In this document: positions 42,919-52,145 of the stretch, in pieces
Position numbering within the stretch: the stretch's first letter is position 1
Layout of the letters: each line of letters opens with the position of its first letter
Assembly: GCA_963737745.1 (NCBI GenBank)
Contig: CAVTTR010000013.1
Span: 1-64,000, forward strand
Origin: Bog-473 sp963737745
GTDB lineage: Bacteria; Actinomycetota; Acidimicrobiia; Acidimicrobiales; RAAP-2
Reading direction: 5' to 3'
DNA: 64,000 nucleotides
Program-made: the position numbers and the translations under genes
The notes under the pieces: model-generated
Databases searched by the model: none
Told to the model about the DNA's origin: nothing
Seen by the model: only the letters and a program-made list of their open reading frames with translations

Positions 42919-42938
42919 TTCTAAGGGAAATATTAGAA
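42919..42938. promoter_or_regulatory. Palindromic site 1 upstream of the AAA ATPase gene
   Basis: TTCTAA-GGGAAATA-TTAGAA is a perfect 6-bp dyad with an 8-nt spacer. A second copy with the same arms and spacer length lies 57 nt further on, just before the gene. The surrounding DNA is AT-rich compared with its neighbours, which makes chance occurrence of both copies unlikely. Confidence 0.7.
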
Positions 42939-42974
42939 GACGGCCATCCACCCAATCGGGCCGCTCTCTAAGCT

Positions 42975-42996
42975 ATTCTAACTAATACTTTAGAAT
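42975..42996. promoter_or_regulatory. Palindromic site 2 upstream of the AAA ATPase gene
   Basis: ATTCTAA-CTAATACT-TTAGAAT: 7-bp arms, 8-nt spacer, the same core as site 1. The spacer contains TAATACT, which could be a -10 element, so a bound protein would block or position RNA polymerase. The site ends 21 nt before the ATG at 43018. Confidence 0.75.
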
Positions 42997-43017
42997 CAGA
43001 GATCGGGGAGCAGGGCC

Positions 43018-44194
43018 ATGAACAAGCGCGAGAACCCGTATACGCCGGGCGCCGGGAGGAAGCCCCGCACCCTGGCCGGACGGGACCAGGATCTGGAGAG
43101 TTTTCAGTCCCTGGTGGAACGGCTCGATGCCGGATCGTACGAACGAAGCCTTATCTACACCGGTTTACGCGGGGTGGGGAAAACGGTGCTCCTCATGGAG
43201 TTCGACGTCTTGGCCAGCGAAGCGGGATGGGCCACGACCGATGTGCAAGAAGTCGGTTCCAACGCCGACTTCCGCACCACGTTCGCCGGTATGGCCAACC
43301 GCCTGCTCATGAACATGAGCCGGCGCCATCGGGCCAAGCAACGCATCGAGCGCGCTCTTTCAGTGGTCAAGGCATTTAGCATCGCCATCCCGGGAGGGGT
43401 CGAGATCAAGCTCGGCCTGGATACGTCGGCCGGAGTGGCCGATTCGGGCGACCCCGAGCGGGACCTGGCCGACCTCTTCCGGGAGATCGGCGAGGTGGCC
43501 CAGGCTAATCAGATGGGCGCGCTCTTCCTCATCGATGAGATGCAGAACCTCGACTCGGGGTCCCTGGCTGCCATCTGCATGGCGTTCCAGGCCATTAGCC
43601 GCGCCGGCCTGCCCGTGGCCATGGTGGGGGCGGGACTACCGGACCTCCGCGTGCGGCTTTTGTCGGCCAAGCCGTATGCCGATCGTCTCTTTTCCTACGA
43701 AGAGCTGGGCCGTTTGTCCGAGGCGGCGGCGCGCTCGGCCTTGGTTGGACCGGCCGCGGCCGCCGGCGCCGACCTATGACGAGGAGGCGGCCCGCCAGAT
43801 CGTGCAGGAAGCGGCCGGATTCCCGTACTTCATTCAGGAATACGGTCGCGAGCTTTGGAACTTCGCCGAGTCCACGCCCATCACGGTGGAGGATCTCGAC
43901 GGGGCGCGCCAGATCGTCAACGACAGCTTGGCCCGCAATTTCTTCGGCACCCGTTTCGAGATGGCGACCGACACCGAGCAGCGCTATCTCTCCGCCATGG
44001 CCTCGCTGGGCCAAGGCCCCTACCCGGTGGGGGAGGTGGCGCACGCCTTCGGCGTGAGCGACCAGAGGCGAGCGTCCATGCACCGCGAGTCGCTCATCCA
44101 AAAGGGCCTTATCTGGAGTCCGCGTCGAGGCCAGGTTGATTTCACCGTGCCGCTGTTCGCCGCCTTCCTCAAGGAGAATCACCCGATCGTCTGA
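43018..44194 (+). pseudogene. AAA ATPase with C-terminal winged helix (Orc/STAND-like), frame broken once
   Basis: About 390 residues when repaired. Start MNKRENPYTPGAGRKPRTLA with GGGGAG upstream; Walker A is IYTGLRGVGKTVLLMEFDVL; Walker B is GALFLIDEMQNLDSGSLAA, with sensor-like VAMVGAGLPDLRVRLLSAKP. After about nt 43760 the continuation (APTYDEEAARQIVQEAAGFP, YFIQEYGRELWNFAE) is in another frame, ending VPLFAAFLKENHPIV. The last 80 residues look like a winged helix (AHAFGVSDQRRASMHRESLI). Layout resembles archaeal Orc1/Cdc6-like and STAND ATPases. Role unknown; it may bind the palindromes at its own promoter. Confidence 0.75.
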
Positions 44195-44481
44195 GAGGGG
44201 AACGCCGCCCGGGCTTCAACGTGCTTCGGCGTGGCCCGGTCAGATAGATCGGTAGTACAGTCCCAGTTGCTTACCTTCAACAGTGAGGGTTCCGTGAGGA
44301 CGGCCGACGCCGCCCACCGCATTGAATGGGCCTCGCGCCCATCTCTCCTCCTTCCAGTGTTCGGCCTGGCGTCCTTGGGCATCCTCCGTCCTCCGTCGCC
44401 GACCGCATCCGAAGGATTGACTGGTAACGGTGAGCGGCGCAGGCAGGCCTTTAAGTTCGAGGTCGACGCTGTGCGCTTGTC
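44195..44481. other. Gap between the AAA ATPase and the STAS-GAF-ANTAR gene
   Basis: Nearly 290 nt without a convincing gene. It must hold the promoter of the STAS-GAF-ANTAR gene, but I cannot pick out a reliable -35/-10 pair. No hairpin-plus-T-run terminator follows the ATPase gene. Confidence 0.4.
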
Positions 44482-45600
44482 ATGTCAATAGCGAATGAAC
44501 CACGGTTCGAGGCGGTCACCCACTTCGACGGGAGCGAGGCCATTGTCGTCTTGAGTGGCACCGTCGAAAACGCGGCCGCCTTTGCCCTCAGTGCGGCCCT
44601 CGACGCCGCGATCGACCGTCATCCCACATCGGTGACCCTCGACCTGGCCCAGCTCGACTTCATGGGACCGGCCGGCCTGATCGCGGTCACCAACGCCGAG
44701 AATCGACTGGCCTCTTTGGGCGTCACGTTGAAGGTCCAGTCCCCGTCCGCGCTGGTCAACCGACTGCTTGGCATCATGGAGCTGGCGGAGAGCCTCCGGC
44801 TTGACGAGTCTGCGCCTGAGCATGACCACCTCGGGCCGGAGCAGATGTCCGAGCTCAATGTGTCGACGCAACGGTTCTCTTCGAGTCTTTCCACCAAGGA
44901 TTTGCGACGGGTCACCGGCATGCCGACGGACCCCGACGTCGTGGACGGAGCTTTGCGTCTCATTGTCGAACTCGCCCGCGCCAGTATCGGTGCAGCGGAT
45001 GGAGTGAGCGTGTCACTCATGCGCCATGGCGTACTGTCCACGGTGGCGGCCAGCGATCAGACCATTATGGCGATGGACGCCAATCAGTACGCCACGGGCG
45101 AAGGCCCCTGCGTGGACGCGTCCATGGAGGGTCATTGGTTTCACGCCGAGTCCCTCGACACCGAGCTGCGTTGGCCGTCGTTCACACCACGTGCCCGCTC
45201 GCTCGGGATCAAGGCGATACTTTCATCTCCGCTGCGGGCGTTGGATAAGCCGGTGGGCGCGCTCAACATCTACTCGCGCACGGCGGAAACGTTCGAGGTT
45301 CGGGATCAGAAGGCCGCCGCAATATTCGCCGAGAAGGCGTCGGTGATCCTGAGCGACGCCCGAGCCGGGGTGAGCGATACGCAAATGGCCATACGGTTTC
45401 AAGAGGCACTGCGCAGCCGTGAGATCGTCTCTCTCGCCAAGGGGATCATCATGGAGCGCGACGGCGTCGATGCCGAGGCAGCGTTCAATACCTTGCTGCA
45501 TCTCTCGCTGGCCGACGGCGTGTCCCTCTTGCAACGAGCCACAACGATGATGCACGCTGCTTTGCGACCCCAAATTGATTCTGCATCCGAGCACCAATGA
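44482..45600 (+). CDS. STAS-GAF-ANTAR regulator
   Basis: Three-domain signalling protein of 372 residues. Residues about 1-110 are a STAS domain (anti-sigma antagonist type: TLDLAQLDFMGPAGLIAVTN, where the usual Ser/Thr phospho-site position reads GPAG). Residues about 150-290 are a GAF sensor (GVSVSLMRHGVLSTVAASDQ, GEGPCVDASMEGHWF). The C-terminal 60 residues are an ANTAR RNA-binding domain (LAKGIIMERDGVDAEAAFNT). ANTAR proteins antiterminate transcription by binding paired hairpins in nascent RNA. The input signal and RNA targets are unknown; the neighbouring small gene is a common companion. Confidence 0.9.
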   Translation: MSIANEPRFEAVTHFDGSEAIVVLSGTVENAAAFALSAALDAAIDRHPTSVTLDLAQLDFMGPAGLIAVTNAENRLASLGVTLKVQSPSALVNRLLGIMELAESLRLDESAPEHDHLGPEQMSELNVSTQRFSSSLSTKDLRRVTGMPTDPDVVDGALRLIVELARASIGAADGVSVSLMRHGVLSTVAASDQTIMAMDANQYATGEGPCVDASMEGHWFHAESLDTELRWPSFTPRARSLGIKAILSSPLRALDKPVGALNIYSRTAETFEVRDQKAAAIFAEKASVILSDARAGVSDTQMAIRFQEALRSREIVSLAKGIIMERDGVDAEAAFNTLLHLSLADGVSLLQRATTMMHAALRPQIDSASEHQ

Positions 45601-45615
45601 CGGAGTTGGAGCTCG

Positions 45616-45840
45616 ATGGTCCTCGACGCCTCTTGCCGCGAGGCGGGACTCTCCCACGGCGAACTGTGGCTTCGTTACTTCGAGTTGGGTGGGATGTGTG
45701 CCGGATTCGAGTTGGAGGCCTTTCTCCAGGGCCTCCAGATTCCGAGTCACTATGACCATGACATCATCGCTTTGGCGATAAATGAGCGGTTGGTGGAACT
45801 CGGTGGACGTCCTGCCGTTCCGTATCGTCGCAGCGTCTGA
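45616..45840 (+). CDS. Small conserved protein following the ANTAR gene
   Basis: Seventy-four residues starting MVLDASCREAGLSHGELWLR, then YFELGGMCAGFELEAFLQGL and ending in DIIALAINERLVELGG. The ELWLRYFELGG...AINERL pattern is a recurring small actinobacterial protein often found after GAF/ANTAR genes. GGAG lies 5 nt before the ATG, and only 15 nt separate it from the regulator gene, so co-transcription is likely. Function unknown. Confidence 0.75.
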   Translation: MVLDASCREAGLSHGELWLRYFELGGMCAGFELEAFLQGLQIPSHYDHDIIALAINERLVELGGRPAVPYRRSV

Positions 45841-45876
45841 GCAACGATGACCGGCTCGGCCCGGCCCGTCAGCCCG

Positions 45877-47139
45877 TCATGTGTCCGTCAGCCAGGCGAG
45901 CGTGAGGGCGGCGCTCCAGGAGAATCCGTGCCCGCCAATGCCGGTGGAGTCGCGGGGGTCGTAGTACTCCGAGAAGCTCCCCTCGACGAGTCTGCGGGTG
46001 TCGTGGCGGAGTGTGGCCGCCCTGTCAGTCTGACCACTCAGCGAGAGCCCTTCGGCTACGAGCCAGTTGGTGAGTACCCAGACCGGGCCTCGCCAATAGC
46101 GGATGGGGTCGAACGACGGATCGTCGGGTTGCGAGGTGGGAATGGAAACGGGCAAGAGCGTGCGCCACGAGTCGAGGCGCTCCATCATTCGTTGGAGGTG
46201 TGCGTCGGGCACGCCGGCCCAGAGCGCGACGAGGCCCGACGAGGTGACGGGCCCCACCGGGTGTTGCGCCAGGACGTCGTAGGGGCGGTACCACCCCTGT
46301 TCGTCGTCCCACAGAGCGTCGAGTCCCGCGCGCGCCGCCTCGGCCACTCGCGCTGCGTCCCGGCCGTCGATCCCCGCCCCGGCTGCGGCAGAGGACAGCT
46401 CGGCGGCGGCGCGCGCCGTGACGGCGGTGAAACCTGGGTCTTCGACCGAAAAGGGACTGTCGGCTGGCTGTCGCTCGGTGTCCCACCCCGCCACGCGTAG
46501 CGCGGCGACGATCCCGAGATACTGCCGGTATTCGCGCGAGGAGGGTCGCTGGGCGGCGGCGACCGTCTCCACGTCACGTCGCTCGATGTGGTGGTTGCTC
46601 ACCTCGGGGACGTCGCGCAACGGGTCGTCCCATGAGGGCGAGTTGTCCATGCCCGACTCCCAGGGATGCACGATCACGCACGCGCCGTGCGGCCCTTGTC
46701 TCGCTCGTTCAATCCACGACAGCCAAGCCATGAGGCGAGGCCACAATGCACGGAACGAGGACACGGCTCGCTGCCGATCAGGATCGCCGGTGAACAGCCG
46801 TGCCGCCGCGCTCACGGGGAGGGGTGGTTGGGTCAGACCGGTGGTCGACGGAGTCCGTCCCGTCGCCCATACCTCTGGTCCCGGAAAGTAGTGGTCGTCC
46901 TCCTGCCAGAACACGATGTGCGGCACCATGCCGGAGGTCCATTGGGCCGAGAACAACCGCTCGAGCTCCGTCCAGGCGGTATCCCACCGACCGAGAGCGG
47001 CCCACCCCAAGGCGATGGGACCCGAATCCCAACACCACTGGAAGGGGTAGAGCCCCTCGGCCGGCACGGTATAGCCATCACGATGGTTGTGGTCCAGGAC
47101 GGCTGCGGCACGGCGACGAAGGTCTTCGTGCCCCGTCAA
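45877..47139 (-). CDS. GH63-like glycoside hydrolase (mannosyl/glucosylglycerate hydrolase type)
   Basis: Alpha/alpha-barrel hydrolase of 420 residues. Key segments: GLYPFQWCWDSGPIALGWAA, the substrate-site start typical of this clan; VIVHPWESGMDNSPSWDD; YWRGPVWVLTNWLVAEGL; and YYDPRDSTGIGGHGFSWSAA near the C-terminus. The Trp-Glu-Ser-Gly-Asp and Gly-Phe-Ser-Trp motifs fit the GH63 family of mannosylglycerate and glucosylglycerate hydrolases, which mobilise compatible solutes in actinobacteria. Substrate is inferred from family only. No signal peptide, so probably cytosolic. Confidence 0.82.
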   Translation of the reverse strand: MTGHEDLRRRAAAVLDHNHRDGYTVPAEGLYPFQWCWDSGPIALGWAALGRWDTAWTELERLFSAQWTSGMVPHIVFWQEDDHYFPGPEVWATGRTPSTTGLTQPPLPVSAAARLFTGDPDRQRAVSSFRALWPRLMAWLSWIERARQGPHGACVIVHPWESGMDNSPSWDDPLRDVPEVSNHHIERRDVETVAAAQRPSSREYRQYLGIVAALRVAGWDTERQPADSPFSVEDPGFTAVTARAAAELSSAAAGAGIDGRDAARVAEAARAGLDALWDDEQGWYRPYDVLAQHPVGPVTSSGLVALWAGVPDAHLQRMMERLDSWRTLLPVSIPTSQPDDPSFDPIRYWRGPVWVLTNWLVAEGLSLSGQTDRAATLRHDTRRLVEGSFSEYYDPRDSTGIGGHGFSWSAALTLAWLTDT

Positions 47140-47219
47140 CGCCTCGACAGAATCGAGCGCCGTCTCGGTCTCGTCTGACGTTGTGCGCTAAATGTCACCA
47201 GCTCCCTCTCCGACCAGCG

Positions 47220-48458
47220 TTACGAGCTGGCCGCGACGGCCAGCAATTTGCCGCATATCGGCTTGCCGTGAAGGGCGGGGACGTATGACTTGCCCTTGAT
47301 TTGGTAGAGCAGCGAACACGACGTCTTTGGCAAGGAAGCAACGGTCCCAAAGTGGGTGAAGTTCAGTCCCGGGGGCTCGATGAGCCCGCCGAATGTGTAC
47401 GTGGAGATGGTGCGCAGGTAGGAGATGAAGGCCGCTCGTGTTGGATTCGATCCCGCGTGTTCCAGCCCGTCGATCAAGAGGTCGGCGGACTCGTAGGCGT
47501 AGTCCTGGTCGAGGGTCGGGATACCCCCGGCCCACGTCGTGTATTTCTTCAACCGGCTGAGGTAGAGCTTCGTGGGGGCGCTGATGTCATTCCCCAGGAC
47601 ATTGATCGCCGCCGTGGTGTACACGCCCTGCATGGCGGCCAATGCGGATGGCTCATTGAGGATGTCTTGGGAGTACCCATCGGCACAGACGTCAGCGACT
47701 TTGAGCCCGGCCTGCTTGACCGCGGTCTGCGCCGCGATACAGGTCTGGGTGATACTGAGGACCTCGAGTCCGTCGCATCCCGCCTTCTTCATCTGCAAGG
47801 CGAAGGTCGTAAAGGACACGTCCCCATACGGCACGATGGTCTCAAGGCAGTCGCTGATCCCTTCCTTCTTGGCCTCTGCGAACAAGTCTTTGGCACCGCT
47901 GATGGCCGAAGGAAGGTTGACGACGATCTGGGCCAACTTGTGCACGCCGAGCAGCTTCAACTCGTCACTGCTGTAGGTGTAGTTCTTGCCGTTGTAGGGC
48001 GTGATGGACGTCCCCAACACACTGAACATGTTGCTGTTGGGCTTTTCGCCCCACTCCGGCCCATCTTCGCCGTTGCCGACGACCGGTATGTTGGCTTGGT
48101 GTAAGTAGCTGGCCCCGCCGAACGTAAAGCCGGAGTTCTCAATGATGGCGAAAACGCCTTTGTTTTCCAGAATTTGGGAAGCGGTCAGGTTGCCGGCAGG
48201 GGTTGACTGGTCGTCCTCGATCACGAGCTTGAGCTTGTGCCCGTTCACACCTCCGGCCGCGTTCTGGGCGTCGATCCGAGCCTCTGCCCCGGGGATGGAG
48301 GTGCCGTAGGCGGTGGCCCCGCCACCCGTTTCATCAGTGATCATCCCGATGACAATGGGGGCTTTACTACCGGCGGCTGAGGCTCCCACGTCGGATACGG
48401 CGACGAGCGTTCCGACGATCGACAGCGTTGCAACGACAAGACACATGACTCTGCGCAT
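47220..48458 (-). CDS. Branched-chain-amino-acid-type ABC transporter substrate-binding protein
   Basis: Secreted periplasmic-binding-protein fold of the LivJ type, about 412 residues from ATG 48458. The signal peptide is MRRVMCLVVATLSIVGTLVA followed by a cut near GASAAG. Mature parts include IVIGMITDETGGGATAYGTS, VNGHKLKLVIEDDQSTPAGN and FAIIENSGFTFGGASYLHQA. No permease or ATPase is adjacent, so it is an orphan binding protein or pairs with a distant transporter. Ligand unknown. The frame extends upstream to 48623 without homology. Confidence 0.87.
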   Translation of the reverse strand: MRRVMCLVVATLSIVGTLVAVSDVGASAAGSKAPIVIGMITDETGGGATAYGTSIPGAEARIDAQNAAGGVNGHKLKLVIEDDQSTPAGNLTASQILENKGVFAIIENSGFTFGGASYLHQANIPVVGNGEDGPEWGEKPNSNMFSVLGTSITPYNGKNYTYSSDELKLLGVHKLAQIVVNLPSAISGAKDLFAEAKKEGISDCLETIVPYGDVSFTTFALQMKKAGCDGLEVLSITQTCIAAQTAVKQAGLKVADVCADGYSQDILNEPSALAAMQGVYTTAAINVLGNDISAPTKLYLSRLKKYTTWAGGIPTLDQDYAYESADLLIDGLEHAGSNPTRAAFISYLRTISTYTFGGLIEPPGLNFTHFGTVASLPKTSCSLLYQIKGKSYVPALHGKPICGKLLAVAASS

Positions 48459-48637
48459 GAAATTGATCCCCCTTTGTAACAAGAAGGCCGCGTAAATGAA
48501 GCAATGCGACCTTGGCGTGGAAAACATAATCTGCGTCCGCACCGAAAGCAACGAGCCTTCTTCCATGTCGCATGACGGCCCGGGCCGCACGAGTGGGTGG
48601 CTGGAGCCGTGTACTGGTCGCACGCCACAATGGCGAG

Positions 48638-49153
48638 ATGTCTGCCCCGATCTCCATCCCCGCGACGATTCGCCGCGCTACCAGCGACGATCTGGACCGA
48701 ATGATTGACCTTCTCTGGGACGTTGCGGCGGAGGGACTGTGGCTTGGCACGCAGATTCCGTTTGATCGAGGCCTCCGCCGCGTCTCCATGGCGGCGCTGG
48801 TTGAGGGCCAAGGCGGGGCGCTCTTCGTGGCCGACGCCGGTGACACCAGCCGAAGCAATGTCGTTGGGCACATCTCGGTGGGCTTGGCGAGCTACGGCGT
48901 GGCAGATATCGGAATGCTCCTCGCTCAAGAATGGCGGGGTAAGGGGCTCGGCGCCGCACTCCTCGAAACCGGCTTGGAATGGGCCGCGAGTGCGGGTGCC
49001 CACAAAGCCGCACTCGAGGTATGGCCCCACAACGAGGCCGGACTGGGGCTCTACCGCAAGCTGGGATTCGTCGAGGAAGGGCGCAAACGGCGCCATTATC
49101 GACGGTACAACGGCGAGATCTGGGACTCCATTCTCATGGGTCGGCCACTGTGA
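48638..49153 (+). CDS. GNAT family N-acetyltransferase
   Basis: Acetyltransferase of 171 residues from ATG 48638 (MSAPISIPATIRRATSDDLD). Acetyl-CoA-binding motif A is IGMLLAQEWRGKGLGAALLE, and motif B follows as HNEAGLGLYRKLGFVEEGRK. The substrate could be an amine, amino-acid or peptide N-terminus; sequence does not tell. Divergent from the binding-protein gene. Confidence 0.9.
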   Translation: MSAPISIPATIRRATSDDLDRMIDLLWDVAAEGLWLGTQIPFDRGLRRVSMAALVEGQGGALFVADAGDTSRSNVVGHISVGLASYGVADIGMLLAQEWRGKGLGAALLETGLEWAASAGAHKAALEVWPHNEAGLGLYRKLGFVEEGRKRRHYRRYNGEIWDSILMGRPL

Positions 49154-49231
49154 TGAAAGCCACTCATTTTGTGGCCGCCGTGGTGGCCGTGGCGTGACAA
49201 GCTGGCGAACGTGGTCTTGAGTTCCGGCGAA

Positions 49232-50635
49232 ATGGTCATCGACCCATCGCCAGGACAGGATCCCGTCCGGCCCCGCCTAGGAAGACATGCGGCCCCGCTT
49301 CCTCAGCGGCCTCGCGTCGCGGCACGTACCGCCACGTTCGTCACATCGACCGTCATTGTTTTGCAGATCGTCGCGGTGTTCGTGTTCGCGATCATCACGA
49401 TCTTTCGCTATCCGCTGTGGTCCATCGTGGACGAGGGCGCCCACTTTGACAACATCGTCTACATCGCCGAGCACGGTGGTGCGTATCCGGTTCTCGGCAA
49501 GGCCTTAGCCAGCAAGCAGGAACTGGCGATCGGTCAGGGGGTGTATCCGAGACACACGACGATCAACCCCCGTACCGATGGTCTCGGCGGGCTTTCCTAC
49601 GAAGCCTTCCAGCCTCCGCTCTATTACTACCTGGCGACGCCCGTGTACTTCGTGAGTGGCAACTATCACACCAAGGCGATCGCCCTCCGATTCTTCGGTC
49701 TCTTTCTCCTGGCCTGTTCCATCGCGCTCTTCGCGCGTTTGAGCCGTCATGTCCTCAAACAGCGCTGGTTGCTTGGGCTGGCGGGGGGGCTCCTGATCTT
49801 CCTCATGCCGGGGGTCATCGTCCGCATGGTGACGATATCGGACGTGAATCTGGCTATTCCGTTGGCCATCCTGATCGTGACCGAGCTCTGGATCACCTGG
49901 GAGCGCCGGTCCTCGGCGCGCTTGCTCGTCTGCGGACTGTTGGTGGGGTGCGGGGTACTGACCGACCTGTACCTGGCGGAATTCGTGCCGGTATTCGTAC
50001 TTGTTGCGCTCGCGGTCCTTCGACGGAACCACCGCTGGCGAGATGTGTTGGGCGCTGCCGCGGGATTCGTCATCGCGGGTGTGGTTGTCCTGCCCTGGCT
50101 GATCTTCAATGAAGCCAAGTACCACGCCCTCACCGCTTCTGCTCTGGCCAAGCGGGAACAGATCGGCACGGTCAACCCGCATCATCTCGTGGAGACCTTC
50201 GCTCGAATTCCCAATCTCACCGTGCAAAGCCTGTTCCAACCCTTGATGCCCCAAGAGTGGCAGTTCCGTCTGGACGGCCATAGTGCATTGGCCTACCTGG
50301 CGAGCCTCTTCCAAATCCTCCTGATTCCTGGCGCGGTGGTGTTTGCCATCGCCCTCGGTCGCCGTCTGATCTCCACGGGATACTGGGTCCTCGGCGCACC
50401 CTGGGTATGCAACCTCATCCTCTGCTGGTACATCGACGTGGGACAACAATGGATGTCCGGCTCGATGGTCGCCCGCTATACCTATCCGACCCTCCCTTTT
50501 CTTGCCCTCTTTGTCGTGGCTTCGGCTCTCGTTCTGTTTCGCGCCATTCGACCTCTACTCGTCCTGATCTCTGCGTCCTCGGCGTTCCTGATCGGGCTGT
50601 GGGTTTTCTTGGTTCCCAACATGCATTCCTCGTAA
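49232..50635 (+). CDS. Multi-pass membrane glycosyltransferase-like protein (GT-C fold)
   Basis: About 467 residues from ATG 49232 (an in-frame GTG at 49211 is possible). The first helix (FVTSTVIVLQIVAVFVFAII) is followed by an extracytoplasmic loop with DEGAHFDNIVYIAEHGGAYP, an Asp-Glu-x-x-His motif seen in DUF2142 and related GT-C enzymes. About ten further helices follow. Such proteins transfer sugars from polyprenyl phosphates to wall glycans or proteins. Acceptor and donor unknown. No glycan gene cluster surrounds it. Confidence 0.7.
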   Translation: MVIDPSPGQDPVRPRLGRHAAPLPQRPRVAARTATFVTSTVIVLQIVAVFVFAIITIFRYPLWSIVDEGAHFDNIVYIAEHGGAYPVLGKALASKQELAIGQGVYPRHTTINPRTDGLGGLSYEAFQPPLYYYLATPVYFVSGNYHTKAIALRFFGLFLLACSIALFARLSRHVLKQRWLLGLAGGLLIFLMPGVIVRMVTISDVNLAIPLAILIVTELWITWERRSSARLLVCGLLVGCGVLTDLYLAEFVPVFVLVALAVLRRNHRWRDVLGAAAGFVIAGVVVLPWLIFNEAKYHALTASALAKREQIGTVNPHHLVETFARIPNLTVQSLFQPLMPQEWQFRLDGHSALAYLASLFQILLIPGAVVFAIALGRRLISTGYWVLGAPWVCNLILCWYIDVGQQWMSGSMVARYTYPTLPFLALFVVASALVLFRAIRPLLVLISASSAFLIGLWVFLVPNMHSS

Positions 50636-50695
50636 CGAGGCGGTTGCTCACATCAACCCGAGTTTGTAGGCCCTTCTTCCCAATAGGGTGACGAA

Positions 50696-51676
50696 ATGAC
50701 TCGACTCGGCTACCAGATCCCCAACTTCACCTACCCGGGCATAGCTCCGGCTGAGCTCTATCCCACGGTCGTGCGCCAGGCGCAGGAGGCCGAAGCGTCG
50801 GGCTTTGACACCGTCCTGGTGATGGACCACTTCTATCAGTTGGCCCACATGGGACCGCCCGAGAACGAGATGCTCGAGTGTTACACCCTGCTCTCGGCCC
50901 TGGCGCAACACACGCAACGGGTGCGACTGTCGGCACTCGTCACCGGCAACACCTACCGGAACCCGGCGTTACTGGCGAAGGAGGTCACCACGCTCGACCA
51001 TGTCTCGGCCGGCCGCGGTCAGCTCGGGATCGGCGCCGGTTGGTTCGAGCTCGAGCACGACAGCCTCGGCTTCGAATTCGGGACATTCACGGAGCGCTTC
51101 GAGCGGTTGGAGGAATCGCTGCAGATCATCAAGGGCATGCTGGCCGGTGATCGTCCGACCTTGCGCGGCCGTTGGTACACCGTGGTGGACGCCATCAACT
51201 CCCCTGCCCCGTTGTCCAAGATCCCCCTGATGATCGGCGGTGGCGGCGAGAAAAAGACCTTGCGCCTGGCGGCTCAGTACGCCGACGAGTCGAACATCAT
51301 CTGTCAACCGGGCGAGGTGCCGCGCAAACTCGAGGCCTTGGCCAGACACTGCGAGGCCCTGGGCCGCGATCGCAGCGAGATCACGGTCAGCGTGCAAGCC
51401 AGCGCGTGTGTGGCGCCCACCCATGAGCAGGCCGAAGCCGAGGCGAACGCCTACCTCAAAGCTCGAGGCATCGACCTGTCGTCCATGAGCTCCGAAGACG
51501 CGGCGCTCATCCGGGCCATGGTCGTCTTGGGTGACCCCGACGAGGTCGGCGAGATCTTCACCTCTCGCCTCATTGACGGAGTGGACGGCTTCACCGTCAA
51601 TGCGCCGGCGAACGGCCACATCGAGGGCCGAGTAACCCTCCTTGGTGAAGTGCTCTCCAAAGTCGTGGGGATCTGA
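50696..51676 (+). CDS. LLM class F420-dependent oxidoreductase
   Basis: Luciferase-like TIM barrel of 326 residues. N-terminal TRLGYQIPNFTYPG, then GFDTVLVMDHFYQL, RVRLSALVTGNTYRNPALLA, TLDHVSAGRGQLGIGAGW and IPLMIGGGGEKKTLRLAAQY, typical of F420-using actinobacterial enzymes. It likely reduces or oxidises a small organic molecule with F420. Substrate unknown. The following small barrel protein is 45 nt downstream and may be co-transcribed. Confidence 0.92.
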   Translation: MTRLGYQIPNFTYPGIAPAELYPTVVRQAQEAEASGFDTVLVMDHFYQLAHMGPPENEMLECYTLLSALAQHTQRVRLSALVTGNTYRNPALLAKEVTTLDHVSAGRGQLGIGAGWFELEHDSLGFEFGTFTERFERLEESLQIIKGMLAGDRPTLRGRWYTVVDAINSPAPLSKIPLMIGGGGEKKTLRLAAQYADESNIICQPGEVPRKLEALARHCEALGRDRSEITVSVQASACVAPTHEQAEAEANAYLKARGIDLSSMSSEDAALIRAMVVLGDPDEVGEIFTSRLIDGVDGFTVNAPANGHIEGRVTLLGEVLSKVVGI

Positions 51677-51721
51677 ACCTGTAGTCTCGCCCTGTTCTCA
51701 ATCCAAGGACAGGAGAGTCAG

Positions 51722-52060
51722 ATGGCGATCGAAGCGTCAGGTAGTGGAATCATCCTCGCGGTCACGAACGCGGTAGCCGGTCGAGAAGCTGAATTCAATA
51801 AGTGGTACGACGAGGTCCACGTCACGGATCTCGTCGCGGTTCCCGGCATTGGAGCGGCGCAGAGGTACCGGGTCGTGGCTCCGAACGGCATGCCGGCACC
51901 CCCGTACGAATATCTGACGATCTATCGCGCTGATATCTCGCCCGAAGCGGTGTTCGCCAACCTCGCTGCCACCCGGGACACGCGAGCGATCAGTGACTCC
52001 TTGGCACCCGGGGGAGGTCTGTGGGGATACGAACCGATCGGTCCCCGCGTCACCGAATAG
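51722..52060 (+). CDS. Dimeric alpha/beta-barrel (EthD-like) protein
   Basis: Product of 112 residues with the ferredoxin-like pattern of small dimeric barrels: IILAVTNAVAGREAEFNKWY, then YDEVHVTDLVAVPGIGAAQR and YEYLTIYRADISPEA. Proteins of this kind act as small mono-oxygenases, isomerases or stress-binding proteins. AGGAGAG lies 8 nt before the ATG. Placed after an F420 oxidoreductase, it may work on the same compound; that is inference. Confidence 0.75.
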   Translation: MAIEASGSGIILAVTNAVAGREAEFNKWYDEVHVTDLVAVPGIGAAQRYRVVAPNGMPAPPYEYLTIYRADISPEAVFANLAATRDTRAISDSLAPGGGLWGYEPIGPRVTE

Positions 52061-52145
52061 CGCACAACCGTGCACGCGCGCATCGGGAGCATGCCGGCGG
52101 CGGGGAGCAGAGTTGGAGGTTCGCCGCCGTCACCGCGAGTTGGGT

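Noticed and set aside
43018..44194. AAA ATPase as part of a defence system
   Set aside because: No toxin, nuclease or other defence partner is adjacent; family and context do not support the claim beyond an ATPase with a winged helix.
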